A program made the position numbers and the translations under genes. Below, in pieces: positions 17,808 through 26,843 of a DNA stretch of 62,905 bases. The notes beneath the pieces were generated by a model, which saw only the letters and a list, made by a program, of their open reading frames with translations, had not been told where the DNA came from and searched no databases. The DNA is from Marivita lacus (GTDB taxonomy: Bacteria > Pseudomonadota > Alphaproteobacteria > Rhodobacterales > Rhodobacteraceae), in the NCBI RefSeq assembly GCF_014637725.1, contig NZ_BMFC01000002.1:1-62905 (forward strand), written 5' to 3'. Position 1 is the stretch's first letter. Every line of letters begins with the position of its first letter.

Positions 17808-18364
17808 CCCGGCTTTTGACACGGCTGAGCCAATCGCTGAGGCGGACCGACGATGGCAGTATCGCCGTCGAGTTTGCTTTGGTTGCACCGCTGCTATTGC
17901 TGATATTGGCCGGGGTGGTCGATATCGGCGGTGCGGCTTATACCAAGCTTGAATTGGACGCGCGGGTGACCGCGGCAGCTGAATTCGCGCTGATCCAGCC
18001 AACGCCGGGAGATCAGGCGGCGGCACAGGACCTCGCCGAACAGCTGATCGGATTGCTTCAGGGCCGGGCGACGGAGACTGCCGAGGTCGTCGTGAACAAT
18101 GCAGCTGTCGCGCAATGGACCGGTTCCACGGTGACTGCCATGGCAGGCTCCGGGAGCGCCAATGAGTGCTACTGCCCCGCTGTTTCTGACGGAACGATCT
18201 TGTGGGGATCAGCAATGGCATGCGGATCGGCCTGCAGTTCCGGCGCGACCGCCGGGCAATTTCTGCATGTCTCCGCAGCCGCCCGCCATGTTACGATGTT
18301 TCCGGGATATGCGTTCATCGAAGAAGACACGGTCAAGACAAGCACCGTTTTGCGGTTGCCGTGA
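17804..18364 (+). CDS. TadE/TadG-like pilus assembly protein
   Basis: 186 residues with the classic TadE layout: a basic N-terminus, the DDGSIAVEFALVAPLLLLIL segment with the conserved Glu of class III pseudopilins, and a 130-residue extracytoplasmic domain with a cluster of cysteines (SANECYCPAVSD, MACGSACSSG). The GTG start at 17804 overlaps the stop of the large TadG-like gene (GTGA), so translation is probably coupled. Longer frames upstream overlap that gene and are rejected. In the Tad system TadE, F and G are minor pilins processed by the prepilin peptidase. Confidence 0.8.
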   Translation: MTRLLTRLSQSLRRTDDGSIAVEFALVAPLLLLILAGVVDIGGAAYTKLELDARVTAAAEFALIQPTPGDQAAAQDLAEQLIGLLQGRATETAEVVVNNAAVAQWTGSTVTAMAGSGSANECYCPAVSDGTILWGSAMACGSACSSGATAGQFLHVSAAARHVTMFPGYAFIEEDTVKTSTVLRLP

Positions 18365-18798
18365 CCGGGATGTCCAGGGTTCGCGCCATAATCCGGGACT
18401 GTCGTGGGGCCGTTGCGGTCGAGTTCGCGGCAATCGCGATTCCGCTGATGATCATGCTTGTCGGGTCGATCGAGGTCAGCCGCTTTGTCTGGACCCGTCT
18501 TGCCTTGCAGGATGCCGCAACGACCGGGGCGCGCTGTCTGGGACTGCGACTGCCCCCTTGTTTTGTCGATGGCAGCATAAGCACAAGCGGGGTGACAGGT
18601 TTCGTACAGGATCAGGCTACGGGTTGGGGCATCGGACTTCCGGGCGCGACAGTTTCACCGACCGAGAGTGCAATCTGCAATGGGACTGCGGGCTTTGCCC
18701 AGATCGCCATCCGGCACGAGGTTACCAGCGTCCTTGCTGTCCTGCCGGCTGCGTGGATCTCGGTAGAGGCCTGTTTCCCCCTCTTGCCGGAGTCGTGA
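18361..18798 (+). CDS. TadE-like pilus assembly protein
   Basis: 145 residues. The GTG at 18361 overlaps the upstream stop (GTGA), the same coupling as in the gene before; ATG at 18370 is the alternative start. The segment RGAVAVEFAAIAIPLMIMLV is the TadE membrane helix with its conserved Glu, followed by EVSRFVWTRLALQDAATTGAR, then a small exported domain with three Cys residues. It closes the coupled set of three minor pilin-like genes. A stem-loop at 18842-18866 lies downstream. Confidence 0.8.
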   Translation: MTGMSRVRAIIRDCRGAVAVEFAAIAIPLMIMLVGSIEVSRFVWTRLALQDAATTGARCLGLRLPPCFVDGSISTSGVTGFVQDQATGWGIGLPGATVSPTESAICNGTAGFAQIAIRHEVTSVLAVLPAAWISVEACFPLLPES

Positions 18799-18841
18799 TT
18801 ATGTTTATTGTAGCTCCCGAAATCCAAAAAGAACAGTTTCT

Positions 18842-18866
18842 CGCGTGACACTAGAGGTGTCGCGCG
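18842..18866 (+). terminator. Stem-loop after the TadE/TadG-like genes
   Basis: CGCGTGACAC and GTGTCGCGCG pair over 10 positions (one G-T wobble) with a 5-base loop (TAGAG). It lies 43 bases after the TadE-like stop and 45 bases before the receiver-protein start. No T run follows, so it may slow or end transcription only partly, or protect the 3' end of the message. Confidence 0.4.
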
Positions 18867-18911
18867 TCCGGTATGTTCGTCGTAAAGCCTACCCAGAAAA
18901 GAGGTAAATAT

Positions 18912-19280
18912 ATGAGCAACGTTCCAAAACTGCTGGTCGTGGACGATGATCAAATGATGCTGGATTTCGCTGTGCAGGCGCTGGCCAGAATTGGTTTTGC
19001 GGCGGTCGCCTCAACGAATGCCGAAGCGGCGTTGCTCGTTTTGAAGCAGGACAGCGAGATTCGCGTGGGGATTTTCGACATTAATTTAGGACGTGGGCTC
19101 ACCGGCATGGAATTGGCGGACGAAGCGCATGCTCTGCGCCCGGATATTGGAATAATTCTGACGTCGGGGGACCACAACGCATTGCACCGCGTTATGGAGG
19201 GCATTCGCTACGATATCGACATTCTGGCAAAACCGTATCGGCTCTCTACGCTGCGGGAAAAGCTGAGTCAGTTCACGTGA
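18912..19280 (+). CDS. Stand-alone response regulator receiver protein
   Basis: 122 residues, just one receiver domain. The acidic pocket DDD (11-13), the phospho-acceptor Asp56 (VGIFDINLG), the conserved Thr/Ser before the lysine (ILTSGD) and the KPYR lysine are all present, so phosphorylation should work. There is no output domain, which is typical of CheY- or Spo0F-like intermediates. The ATG at 18912 has AAGAGG upstream; an earlier ATG at 18873 is less likely. It sits within the Tad locus and is a likely partner of the hybrid kinase at 20581 and the HPt-like protein at 30416. Confidence 0.85.
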   Translation: MSNVPKLLVVDDDQMMLDFAVQALARIGFAAVASTNAEAALLVLKQDSEIRVGIFDINLGRGLTGMELADEAHALRPDIGIILTSGDHNALHRVMEGIRYDIDILAKPYRLSTLREKLSQFT

Positions 19281-19329
19281 CTGATCGGACGCCTTGCCGT
19301 CGAACCCGGTATTTCCGGTTTGCAGATCT

Positions 19330-20040
19330 CTATTGCTCTGTCTTGAGCAATTTGGCCCCCAGAATAGCGGCTTCAACGCGGTTCGAGGCTCCGAGAATGC
19401 GAAAAATGAATGAAAGATGAAATTTCACGGTGCTGTGATTGATGTCAAGTGCGCGCGCAATCCCCTTGTTCGGCTGCCCTGCCACGAGAAGGTGCAGGAC
19501 TTCCAATTGGCGTGGCGTCAGAACAGCCAGGGTGCCTGCCGGGTTTTCGATGTCCGGAACAGGTTCCGCATCGTCCTGGCCTTCGTTCAGCATAGGTGTG
19601 AAAGGCGGCAGATACACTCCGCCGGAAGCGATTTGCTGGAGTGCGGCTTCCATCTCACCGATGCCCAGACCTTTGTTGATGAAGCCCTGCGCCCCCGCCG
19701 AAAGGGCCATCAGAATATCCTTGCGGGACCGGGATGCTGACAGAACCACCAGCCGGATCGCTGGCTGTGCGGATTTGATGGCTTCCAATAAGCCTTTGTT
19801 GTCTATGCCCGACATATTCAGATCGACAAGGCCCAGACCAAAAGTGGTGCCATCTGAAAGATGCCGGAGCGCTTCCTGGGCTGTGCTGCAGACAACAATG
19901 TGTTCGACGTCGAACCGTTTGTTCAGCACGGTTTCGATCGCAACGCGAAAAAACTCATCATCATCAATGATGATAACAGGAGCGATCGATGCCATGTTCG
20001 CTTGCGACGCTTTTGGGTCCCGATTTCCTGCGAAACTCAT
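19330..20040 (-). CDS. LuxR/NarL-type response regulator
   Basis: 236 residues. The N-terminal receiver has DDDE near 26-29, phospho-acceptor Asp73 (LVDLNMSG), LSAS and a lysine in FINKGLG. The C-terminal LuxR helix-turn-helix (TPRQLEVLHLLVAGQPNKGI, NHSTVKFHLSFIFRILG) is complete. AGGAGG 6 bases upstream fixes the ATG at 20040, shorter than the longest possible frame. It is convergent with the receiver protein and divergent from the hybrid kinase with a 540-base region between. It is the obvious transcriptional output of the local phosphorelay, likely acting on tad promoters. Confidence 0.88.
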   Translation of the reverse strand: MSFAGNRDPKASQANMASIAPVIIIDDDEFFRVAIETVLNKRFDVEHIVVCSTAQEALRHLSDGTTFGLGLVDLNMSGIDNKGLLEAIKSAQPAIRLVVLSASRSRKDILMALSAGAQGFINKGLGIGEMEAALQQIASGGVYLPPFTPMLNEGQDDAEPVPDIENPAGTLAVLTPRQLEVLHLLVAGQPNKGIARALDINHSTVKFHLSFIFRILGASNRVEAAILGAKLLKTEQ

Positions 20041-20580
20041 TTGTCTGCCTCCTCGGCACGTCAGGGTAGCTGTGTTGGGTAACAAGGCAACCTACGGTGC
20101 TACGAAATACTGGAAACACAACGTCAATTTGTGGATGGGGACCAAGCAACCTGTCGCTGCTCGAATGCAACCTGCGCGGTGCGTGTTGGCCGCGTCGGCT
20201 CCCGCCGATCCTTTACCCCGTCGTCGAAACTCTACGCAACGTTCTTTTTATACGCCAAAAGAGCAAAAGAGAACCTGCTTAAACTTCAGGACCAAGCAGA
20301 CTCTGCCTTCAGTCGCAGAATTCGAAAAACCCTTCAAAAATAAAGATTTGCCGGGTGTTAAGCTCTCAAATCACGCTTGTCCAAGCCGCAAATGCGTTTC
20401 ATACCAAATTAAATGTCGCCAAACACATCCCACGCCGTCTGGTCGAACATCGTACCTACCCTGCATAGGGGACGCAATGATGTCCCCCTTGATTGCACGT
20501 GCCCGAACACTGCCCGTCAGATGTTCTGATCGCTTTGATGCGCCGGACATGGCGCGGCGATTCTCTCTAAGGAGTCTGAG
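20041..20580. promoter_or_regulatory. Divergent intergenic region between response regulator and hybrid kinase
   Basis: 540 bases without a convincing gene, AT-rich for this genome around 20230-20420. It must contain the promoters for both divergent regulators. An inverted repeat GGGGAC / GTCCCC with an 8-base spacer lies at 20468-20487, about 95 bases upstream of the kinase start, a fair candidate operator or leader stem. AAGGAG precedes the kinase ATG. No promoter boxes could be assigned with confidence. Confidence 0.45.
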
Positions 20581-23500
20581 ATGACAGGCATTTCCACGGA
20601 TTTTGCGTTGACCTTCGCCATATTCGCGTCGGCGCTTGTCATCTGTCTGATTGCTTTCCAGCGTCAACGAAGCCGCCTCCAGCTTGCGAACCAACGCCTG
20701 AAGGCGCAGGCCTCGGTGGTAGAGCAAACCAATGAATTGGCCGGGCTGGGCACGTGGGTGATCCTGTCTGATCTCCGATCCGTTCGGGCCTCGCAGTACA
20801 TGAGGCGCATTCTCGGATTTTCCGAAAGTGAAGACGTCGTGACGATCGATGCGCTGCGTTCGCGGATCGTTTCGGAGGACCAGCCCGTTTTCGACGCGGC
20901 CTTTCATCGGGCCGTGACGGAAAATCGGATGGCAGAGGTCGAATTCCGCGCAGTCGATGCTTCCGGAGATACACGTTTTTTCCGGGCAATCACCGGTCCG
21001 AATGGGGCGGTGCCTGAGGATGACAAGGACGCGGGTGGCATATCCGGCATCATTCAGGACATCACCGATCTCAGGCAAAACGAAACGGCACTTGCGCAGT
21101 CGCGAAAGCTTGAACGTCTGGCAGGCGATGTGGCGCGCATAGGGGGGTGGAGTTTCGACCTTGAAACACGTGAATTCAGCGGAACACGTGATACGATGAA
21201 GCTGGTTGCACTTGACAGTGAAAACAAACAGTCGATTGACGTTATCACGCACCGGTTCCTTGATCAAAAAGAGCGCGCCCATTTCGAGCAGAGCTTTTGG
21301 ACATGCGTTGGGACGGGCAGTCGCTTTGATCTGGTCGCAAGATTTCTCCGGTTCGACGGCAAGGAAACCTGGCTGCGGATGATCGGCGAGGCGCAGTTCG
21401 ATGCGTCGGGCGCAGTCGTGTCGATCCATGGCGCGCTGCAGGATGTCAACGAGTTGATCGAGGCCCAGAACGCTCGGGAAGAAAGCCGGACGCTGCTGGA
21501 AAAAATACTCGATTCTTTAGACGATGGATTTGTCATTCACGATCACGACGGCACGATCCAGTACATGAATTGCAGGGCCTATGGCATTATGGACGCGCCC
21601 GCTCACAACCTTGTTGGGGGCAACATTTGGGAAAATTTTTCCAATCTGGTCGGGTCACAGTTCGAGCAGGTGGTCAACGAGGCGCTGGAAACCGGCGAAA
21701 GCCAGACCTTCGAGGGTGAGGTCTGGGCCTACGAACAGTGGATTTCGGTAGCGGTACATCCGACGTCGGCCGGGGTTGCGATCTATCTCAGGGACACGAC
21801 CGAAGAGCGCGCTTCCCGCATGCGCTTGCGGCTGCTGGACGCTGCAGTATCGCAAATCAGCGATGTTGTGCTGGTCACAGACGCCACCTGCACTCAGCAT
21901 CCGGGATCTCGCGTGGTCTATGTCAACGACGCGTTTGAAAGCATGACCGGTTATGCAAAAGACGAGATTCTGAACCAGACGCCTTCTATCTTGCAAGGCC
22001 CCGAAACAGAACGCGATCGTTTGGACGAAATTCGACAAGCCATTGCAGACAAGCGATCAATCCGAACCGAACTGACGAATTATCGCAAGGACGGCAGCCG
22101 TTTCATTGTGGAAATGGATATCAGTCCCTTGTTCGACGCGAATGGCACCTGCACGCATTTCGTCTCTGTTGGTCGAGACACAACCGAGCGTCGGCAAGTG
22201 GAAGAAAACCTGCGGGTTCGCGAAGAGCAGTTCCGTCTGGTCGGGCAGGCAAGCCGAGACATCATCTGGGACTGGGACATACAGAAAGGCATCATCTCCA
22301 ATAGCGCTGAAACCGAACCGGTCCTCGGGTCCAGATCACAAATGCTGGTTGAAATCCCTCAAAACGCGCGGATCGAGGACAAGCTGGAACGCATCCATCA
22401 AGATGATCGGCTCAAGGTCACTGAAAGCCTGGATGCTGTGCTGGCAGGTCAGTCCGACGCATGGCGTTGTGAATATCGGTTCAAGGCAGCAAACGGCTCT
22501 TGGCGGACGATCAATGACAACGCGTTTGTCGTACGCGACAAAAACGGTGAACCGCGGCGCATGGTTGGGGCGATGTCGGACATCACGGATCTGAGGTTGC
22601 TCGACGCGCAGCTGCACCGCGCAAAGAACCTGGAGACAGTTGGGGACCTGACTGGCGGGATCGCACATGATTTCAATAACCTGCTGACCATCATTCTGGG
22701 CAATTGCGATATTCTGCTCGAGGATCTCCAGTCCGACGCTCCGCAGCGGTCTTTGGTCAAGTCGATTGACGATGCGGCCGAACGCGGGGCTCGTGTCTCT
22801 CGCGACTTGCTCGCCTTTTCGCGACGCCAGCCGCTTGCCGTGCGGGCAACCGACATCAACGATTTGATTCGGCAGTCCTCCAACATGTTTGAACGCGACG
22901 TCGATGTGAGCACGGAAATCCGGTATGATCTTGCCGGGGAAGCTTTGTTGGCCAATGTCGATCCCGACAAGCTTCAGACAGCTCTCATGAACCTGATCCT
23001 CAACGCACGGGCGGCAATTCCTCAGAAAGGAACCATCACCGTCAGAACCAGGCCCACGACCATCACGGGCAATGAGGCGCAGGTCGATGTCGATCCCGGT
23101 GACTACGTCACGATCGACATCGTCGATGACGGAACAGGCATGATCAAGGAAATCAGCCAACGGGCTTTTGAACCCTTCTTCACGAAGAAAGAGCCGGGTG
23201 TCGGGACCGGCATGGGGCTCAGTTCGGTCTACGGCTTTGTGAAACAGTCTGGCGGACATGCAATGATCGAGTCGGAGCCCGGAAGAGGCACAACAGTCAC
23301 CCTGTGCCTGCCGATGTCTCGACAGCAGGAAACGACCGCACCGGTTTCCGCCGTGTCTGCGACGCAGACCCGACGCAGATCGAACCGGGTTCTAGTCGTT
23401 GAAGACGACACCGATCTCAGGACGTTTGTGCGCACTGTACTGGGCCGAATTGGCTACCAAGTCGTCCAGGCCGAAGACGGGGAGCAAGCGTTGGCGATAC

Positions 23501-23754
23501 TCCAGAAGGACGGTGATTTCGATCTTGTCTTTACCGACATCGTCATGCCAAAGGGCGTTAACGGTGTCCAACTGGCTGGAAAAGCGCTTGAATTATACCC
23601 GGGGCTGAAAGTGCTTCTTACGTCCGGGTACACTCGGGATGCTCTTGGCAAGGATCGGCACCTGCCCAACAATATTCCGATGCTCTACAAGCCCTTCCGG
23701 GCGAATGAGTTGATTGGAAAGGTCGGCGACATGCTCAAGGCGCAGTCGGCCTGA
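20581..23754 (+). CDS. Hybrid histidine kinase with N-terminal helix and PAS domains
   Basis: 1057 residues. One membrane helix (about 8-26) is followed by a short coiled coil and at least four PAS/PAC units (EFRAVDASGDTRFFRAITG; SLDDGFVIHDHDGTIQYMN; DAAVSQISDVVLVTDATC with LTNYRKDGSRFIVEMDISPL; and the last one with YRFKAANGSWRTINDNAFVV). The dimerisation domain carries His696 in GGIAHDFNNLLT; the ATPase has N-box NLILNARAA and GTGMGL G-box. A C-terminal receiver has acceptor Asp986 (LVFTDIVMP). Little periplasmic sequence is present, so sensing is probably cytoplasmic. The receiver and the separate HPt-like and response regulator genes nearby suggest a phosphorelay. Confidence 0.9.
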   Translation: MTGISTDFALTFAIFASALVICLIAFQRQRSRLQLANQRLKAQASVVEQTNELAGLGTWVILSDLRSVRASQYMRRILGFSESEDVVTIDALRSRIVSEDQPVFDAAFHRAVTENRMAEVEFRAVDASGDTRFFRAITGPNGAVPEDDKDAGGISGIIQDITDLRQNETALAQSRKLERLAGDVARIGGWSFDLETREFSGTRDTMKLVALDSENKQSIDVITHRFLDQKERAHFEQSFWTCVGTGSRFDLVARFLRFDGKETWLRMIGEAQFDASGAVVSIHGALQDVNELIEAQNAREESRTLLEKILDSLDDGFVIHDHDGTIQYMNCRAYGIMDAPAHNLVGGNIWENFSNLVGSQFEQVVNEALETGESQTFEGEVWAYEQWISVAVHPTSAGVAIYLRDTTEERASRMRLRLLDAAVSQISDVVLVTDATCTQHPGSRVVYVNDAFESMTGYAKDEILNQTPSILQGPETERDRLDEIRQAIADKRSIRTELTNYRKDGSRFIVEMDISPLFDANGTCTHFVSVGRDTTERRQVEENLRVREEQFRLVGQASRDIIWDWDIQKGIISNSAETEPVLGSRSQMLVEIPQNARIEDKLERIHQDDRLKVTESLDAVLAGQSDAWRCEYRFKAANGSWRTINDNAFVVRDKNGEPRRMVGAMSDITDLRLLDAQLHRAKNLETVGDLTGGIAHDFNNLLTIILGNCDILLEDLQSDAPQRSLVKSIDDAAERGARVSRDLLAFSRRQPLAVRATDINDLIRQSSNMFERDVDVSTEIRYDLAGEALLANVDPDKLQTALMNLILNARAAIPQKGTITVRTRPTTITGNEAQVDVDPGDYVTIDIVDDGTGMIKEISQRAFEPFFTKKEPGVGTGMGLSSVYGFVKQSGGHAMIESEPGRGTTVTLCLPMSRQQETTAPVSAVSATQTRRRSNRVLVVEDDTDLRTFVRTVLGRIGYQVVQAEDGEQALAILQKDGDFDLVFTDIVMPKGVNGVQLAGKALELYPGLKVLLTSGYTRDALGKDRHLPNNIPMLYKPFRANELIGKVGDMLKAQSA

Positions 23755-23962
23755 AGCAGATAAAGCCGCCCATTTTCTGCCGAACCCAGCCCCGCAAAAC
23801 GGCCTGTCCAGATGGCTAGGCCACGACGCCAGCTAGCTTGTGCACGGGTAAAAGGTGATCCTTTTCGAGACGGACCAAAGTACAGGGCCGTCAAATCTCC
23901 GGCTGACGGAGTTCACTTCACAGCCGGTTTTGTCGGGAAAATCTGGAACAAGGAAATCACCC
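23755..23962. promoter_or_regulatory. Leader region of the flp-tad operon
   Basis: 208 bases between the kinase and the pilin gene. AAAAGG and CCTTTT form an inverted repeat with a 4-base spacer at 23850-23865, which could be an operator or part of a promoter. AAGGA at 23950-23954 is the ribosome site for the pilin. As pilin is needed in great excess, a strong promoter is expected here, but I could not assign -35/-10 boxes. Confidence 0.4.
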
Positions 23963-24148
23963 ATGCTGCATTTGTTTCTCAAGCTTAACAAGAACGAGTC
24001 TGGTGCAACTGCCATCGAATACGGTTTGATCGCGGCTCTTGTTGCCGTCGCGCTGATCACTGCTCTCACTGCTCTTGGTACCGATCTAGGCGGTCTCTTC
24101 GAGAACGTCTCGACCAAGCTGAACTCGGCGATCCCCTCCGGTGGTTAA
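23963..24148 (+). CDS. flp: Flp-type (type IVb) pilin
   Basis: 61 residues. The prepilin cleavage site is plain: KNESG followed by ATAIEYGLIAALVAVALITA, with the conserved Glu and Tyr at positions 5 and 6 of the mature protein and a 20-residue hydrophobic helix. The short C-terminus (GGLFENVSTKLNSAIPSGG) is typical. The ATG at 23963 has AAGGA 8 bases upstream. CpaA, encoded next, should remove the 14-residue leader before assembly by CpaF, TadB and TadC. Confidence 0.93.
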   Translation: MLHLFLKLNKNESGATAIEYGLIAALVAVALITALTALGTDLGGLFENVSTKLNSAIPSGG

Positions 24149-24184
24149 TTGGTGCTGAGCGCCTGACCCGGAAGACACCAGGCC

Positions 24185-24688
24185 ATGCCGAACGATTTTT
24201 TGGTTTTCGCACTCCTTTGGTTCATTGGCTGTCAGCTGCTCGCGGCAACCAGTGACGCCATGCGGATGCGCATTCCAAACCTGCTGATCCTGTTTCTGCT
24301 CGCAGGCTACGCGGTCACGGTCATGCTGGTGCGTCCCGAGTGGGCGAGTGTTGCCAGCAACGTCGCGACCGGTTTTGCGGTCCTGATGGGCGGAATGCTC
24401 TTGTTCGCGCGTGGCTGGATGGGGGGGGGCGACGTCAAACTGTTGGCCGTGTCCGGCTTGTGGCTTGGACCGGTCGCAACTCCGGCGTTGCTCCTTCTGA
24501 CGGCCATTGCGGGCGGAGTGTTGACATTGGTGATTCTGGCCTGCCGCACCCTTGGCGCCCACCGCCTCGGTGGCACCAGGATCACCGGTCTTCACGACCC
24601 CAATGGGCGCGTGCCCTACGGGATCGCAATTGCGACGGCGGCTATCGCCGTCGCCTTTCTTCGGCCCGATGTCCTCGTTTCGGGCTGA
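24185..24688 (+). CDS. cpaA: Prepilin peptidase CpaA/TadV (A24 aspartic protease)
   Basis: 167 residues with five or six membrane helices. The two catalytic aspartates are in the expected contexts, ATSDAMRMRIPN near the N-terminus and GWMGGGDVKLLA in the middle. It lacks the N-terminal methyltransferase domain of PilD-type enzymes, as usual for TadV/CpaA. It should process the Flp pilin and the TadE/TadG-like proteins of this locus at the inner membrane. It starts 36 bases after the pilin gene and is cotranscribed with it. Confidence 0.88.
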   Translation: MPNDFLVFALLWFIGCQLLAATSDAMRMRIPNLLILFLLAGYAVTVMLVRPEWASVASNVATGFAVLMGGMLLFARGWMGGGDVKLLAVSGLWLGPVATPALLLLTAIAGGVLTLVILACRTLGAHRLGGTRITGLHDPNGRVPYGIAIATAAIAVAFLRPDVLVSG

Positions 24689-24721
24689 CAGACGACTTTT
24701 GCTGCTGCTCGGAGGATTGAT

Positions 24722-25492
24722 ATGCTGAGAACCATTATTTTAATCATCGCATTGGGTGCTGCCGGTGGCGCAGCGTGGATCGCGTCAGAGAAAACCGCAT
24801 CGGCTCCTCTGGCCGTGGTCGCGGAACAACTGACACCCGAGATGACGTCGATCCTCGTTGCGGCTGAAGATATTCCGCGCGGACAGCAGATGACAGCGAG
24901 CGCGATGAAATGGCAGCAATGGCCAAGCGACGCCCTGGCTTCCAGTTTCATCGATCTCAAAGTGCGGCCCGACGCCGTGAAAGAGTTTTCCGGACAATTC
25001 GCCAACCGACCGATCTCTGCCGGCGAACCTGTTGCCGATTGGGCGTTCACCGATGGTCCGAACGGATTTTTGGCCGCAACGCTTACGCCCGGCATGCGGG
25101 CGGTTGCGATCGATGTAAACGCACAAAGCACCGCCGGTGGCTTCATTCTGCCGAACGACCGCGTCGATGTGCTGCATACCATGCAGGAAACGCGGGATCT
25201 TCAAGGCAGTGAAACCCGCAGCCGCACCATCCTCAGAGGGGTCCGTGTTCTGGCGATCGACCAGACCACCGAAGACACGGACAGCGGCACGGTTCTTGGC
25301 AAGACGGCAACTCTGGAACTGACAGAGGCGCAAGTCGAATACGTCACGGCTGCAGCATCGACCGGAACACTGTCGCTGGCCCTGAGACCGCTGGAGGAGC
25401 TGCCGACAGAAACGATGATGGTTGTCGAGGAACCGGCCAAGACGATCCGCGTCAGGCGCGGCATCGTACTCGAGGATTTCGTGGTCAACTGA
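24722..25492 (+). CDS. cpaB: Flp pilus assembly protein CpaB/RcpC
   Basis: 256 residues. An N-terminal membrane helix (IILIIALGAAGGAAWIAS) is followed by a SAF domain (ILVAAEDIPRGQQMTASAMK) and a RcpC-type region (MRAVAIDVNAQSTAGGFILP, NDRVDVLHTM). In the Tad system CpaB lies in the periplasm and works with the secretin CpaC. Unusually, no cpaC or cpaD follows: the next gene, cpaE, begins after only 56 bases. GGAGG is present before the ATG at 24722. Confidence 0.88.
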   Translation: MLRTIILIIALGAAGGAAWIASEKTASAPLAVVAEQLTPEMTSILVAAEDIPRGQQMTASAMKWQQWPSDALASSFIDLKVRPDAVKEFSGQFANRPISAGEPVADWAFTDGPNGFLAATLTPGMRAVAIDVNAQSTAGGFILPNDRVDVLHTMQETRDLQGSETRSRTILRGVRVLAIDQTTEDTDSGTVLGKTATLELTEAQVEYVTAAASTGTLSLALRPLEELPTETMMVVEEPAKTIRVRRGIVLEDFVVN

Positions 25493-25548
25493 AGTTGAAT
25501 TCGCGCCGAACCAAGACGGTGTCGGAGCTCTCGGGCGAAGGAAAAAAG

Positions 25549-26799
25549 ATGAAACATTCTGCAATCAAGATGGAAGACGGAGTTTCCGCGGAACCCGAAG
25601 ATCCGATGTCGAGCACCCGCGTTCCGCACCTGAACGCAGCGGCATTCTGCGTGACACCCACGGTCCGGGGCGCGATCGAAAGCGCCAGCCAAGATCGTCG
25701 TCTGACCCGCGTCAAAACCGAGATCAGCAACGGCGGCGTGGAACGGGCGCGTCAGGTTTTCGCCACCAGACAAACGCCGTCTCTCCTGGTTGTGGAGGTG
25801 GCGAGCCATGGCGCAGCGCTCTTGAAGGAGCTCGAAATCCTTGCCGAGGTGTGTGACCCCACAACCAAGGTTGTGGTGATCGGCCCAGACAACGATATCG
25901 GTCTCTATCGAACCCTGTTGGGTCGCGGCGTTGCAGACTATCTTGTCGGGACAATTACGCCGCTGACCTATGTCTCGATGGTTCAGAACCTGTTCGGACA
26001 GGACAACCAGGCCAAGCTTGGGAAAGTATACGCATTTGTCGGTGCCAAGGGTGGGGTAGGGACCTCGACCCTTGCCCAGAACGTGGCTTGGACGATTGCT
26101 CAAGAGCAGGCAACCCCGACATTGCTGGTCGATCTGGATTTTCGGTTTGGATCGGCAGCGGTCAATCTTGACCTGAAACTGGTGACGGGGCTGGAAAAAT
26201 ACCTCAGCGAACCGGACAAGCTCGACGCCGCCCTTCTGGATAAATTGATCGTGCAGCGTGGCGAGCATCTGAGTGTTCTTCCCGCATTTGACGACTCTCT
26301 GGGTGACATGGAGCCTGCACCCGACGCGGTTGACCGACTGATCGAAATCGCGAGGGCATCATTCCCAAACGTTGTGCTCGACCTCCCGCATGATTGGTCG
26401 CCTGCAAGTCGTGACACCCTGACGGCCGCCGACAAGGTGATTGTCGTGGCAGCACCCGATCTGCCGAACCTTCACAACACCATGGCATTGATGGACAGAC
26501 TGCGCGCCCTGCGGCCGAACGATGCTCCGCCGCAAGTCATCCTCAATATGTGCAAGATGCCCAAGCGCAAGGAAATCGGCGCGCAGAAATTTGCCAAAAG
26601 CCTGGGTGTCGAAAACTTTTCCACGATCGCGTTTGATCCTGCGACCTTTGGCTCCGCAGCGTTTGCCGGGCGTGCGCTGTCCGAACAATCACCCCGCAGC
26701 AAAGCGCAAAAATCGGTCCGTGAACTTGCCACTGTCCTTTTGGGCAAAGACAGAACCCGATCCCGCAATTGGCTTCTCAGGACGCTCGGCCTTGGCTGA
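25549..26799 (+). CDS. cpaE: Pilus assembly ATPase-like protein CpaE/TadZ
   Basis: About 416 residues. The N-terminal 130 residues form a degenerate receiver-like domain (SLLVVEVASHGAALLKELEI, KVVVIGPDNDIGLYRTLLGR). The C-terminal part is a ParA/MinD-like ATPase with deviant Walker A (GAKGGVGTSTLAQN), switch-like VDLDFRFGSAAVNLDL and a later NMCKMPKRKEIG. CpaE/TadZ places the pilus machinery at the cell pole. The ATG at 25549 has GAAGGA 6 bases upstream and is preferred over a TTG at 25495. It forms an operon with cpaF. Confidence 0.88.
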   Translation: MKHSAIKMEDGVSAEPEDPMSSTRVPHLNAAAFCVTPTVRGAIESASQDRRLTRVKTEISNGGVERARQVFATRQTPSLLVVEVASHGAALLKELEILAEVCDPTTKVVVIGPDNDIGLYRTLLGRGVADYLVGTITPLTYVSMVQNLFGQDNQAKLGKVYAFVGAKGGVGTSTLAQNVAWTIAQEQATPTLLVDLDFRFGSAAVNLDLKLVTGLEKYLSEPDKLDAALLDKLIVQRGEHLSVLPAFDDSLGDMEPAPDAVDRLIEIARASFPNVVLDLPHDWSPASRDTLTAADKVIVVAAPDLPNLHNTMALMDRLRALRPNDAPPQVILNMCKMPKRKEIGAQKFAKSLGVENFSTIAFDPATFGSAAFAGRALSEQSPRSKAQKSVRELATVLLGKDRTRSRNWLLRTLGLG

Positions 26800-26843
26800 C
26801 ACAAGACCCGTAACGTGTCTGCTTGAACCTGGAGCATAGCAAC

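Noticed and set aside
19439-20584. 381-codon plus-strand frame across the LuxR-type regulator and the intergenic region
   Set aside because: It is antisense to the regulator for most of its length and has no recognisable domain.
23850-23865. AAAAGG/CCTTTT inverted repeat as a terminator of the kinase gene
   Set aside because: The 4-base loop and AT-rich 6-base arms make a weak stem and the Ts are inside it; kept only as a possible operator in the leader entry.
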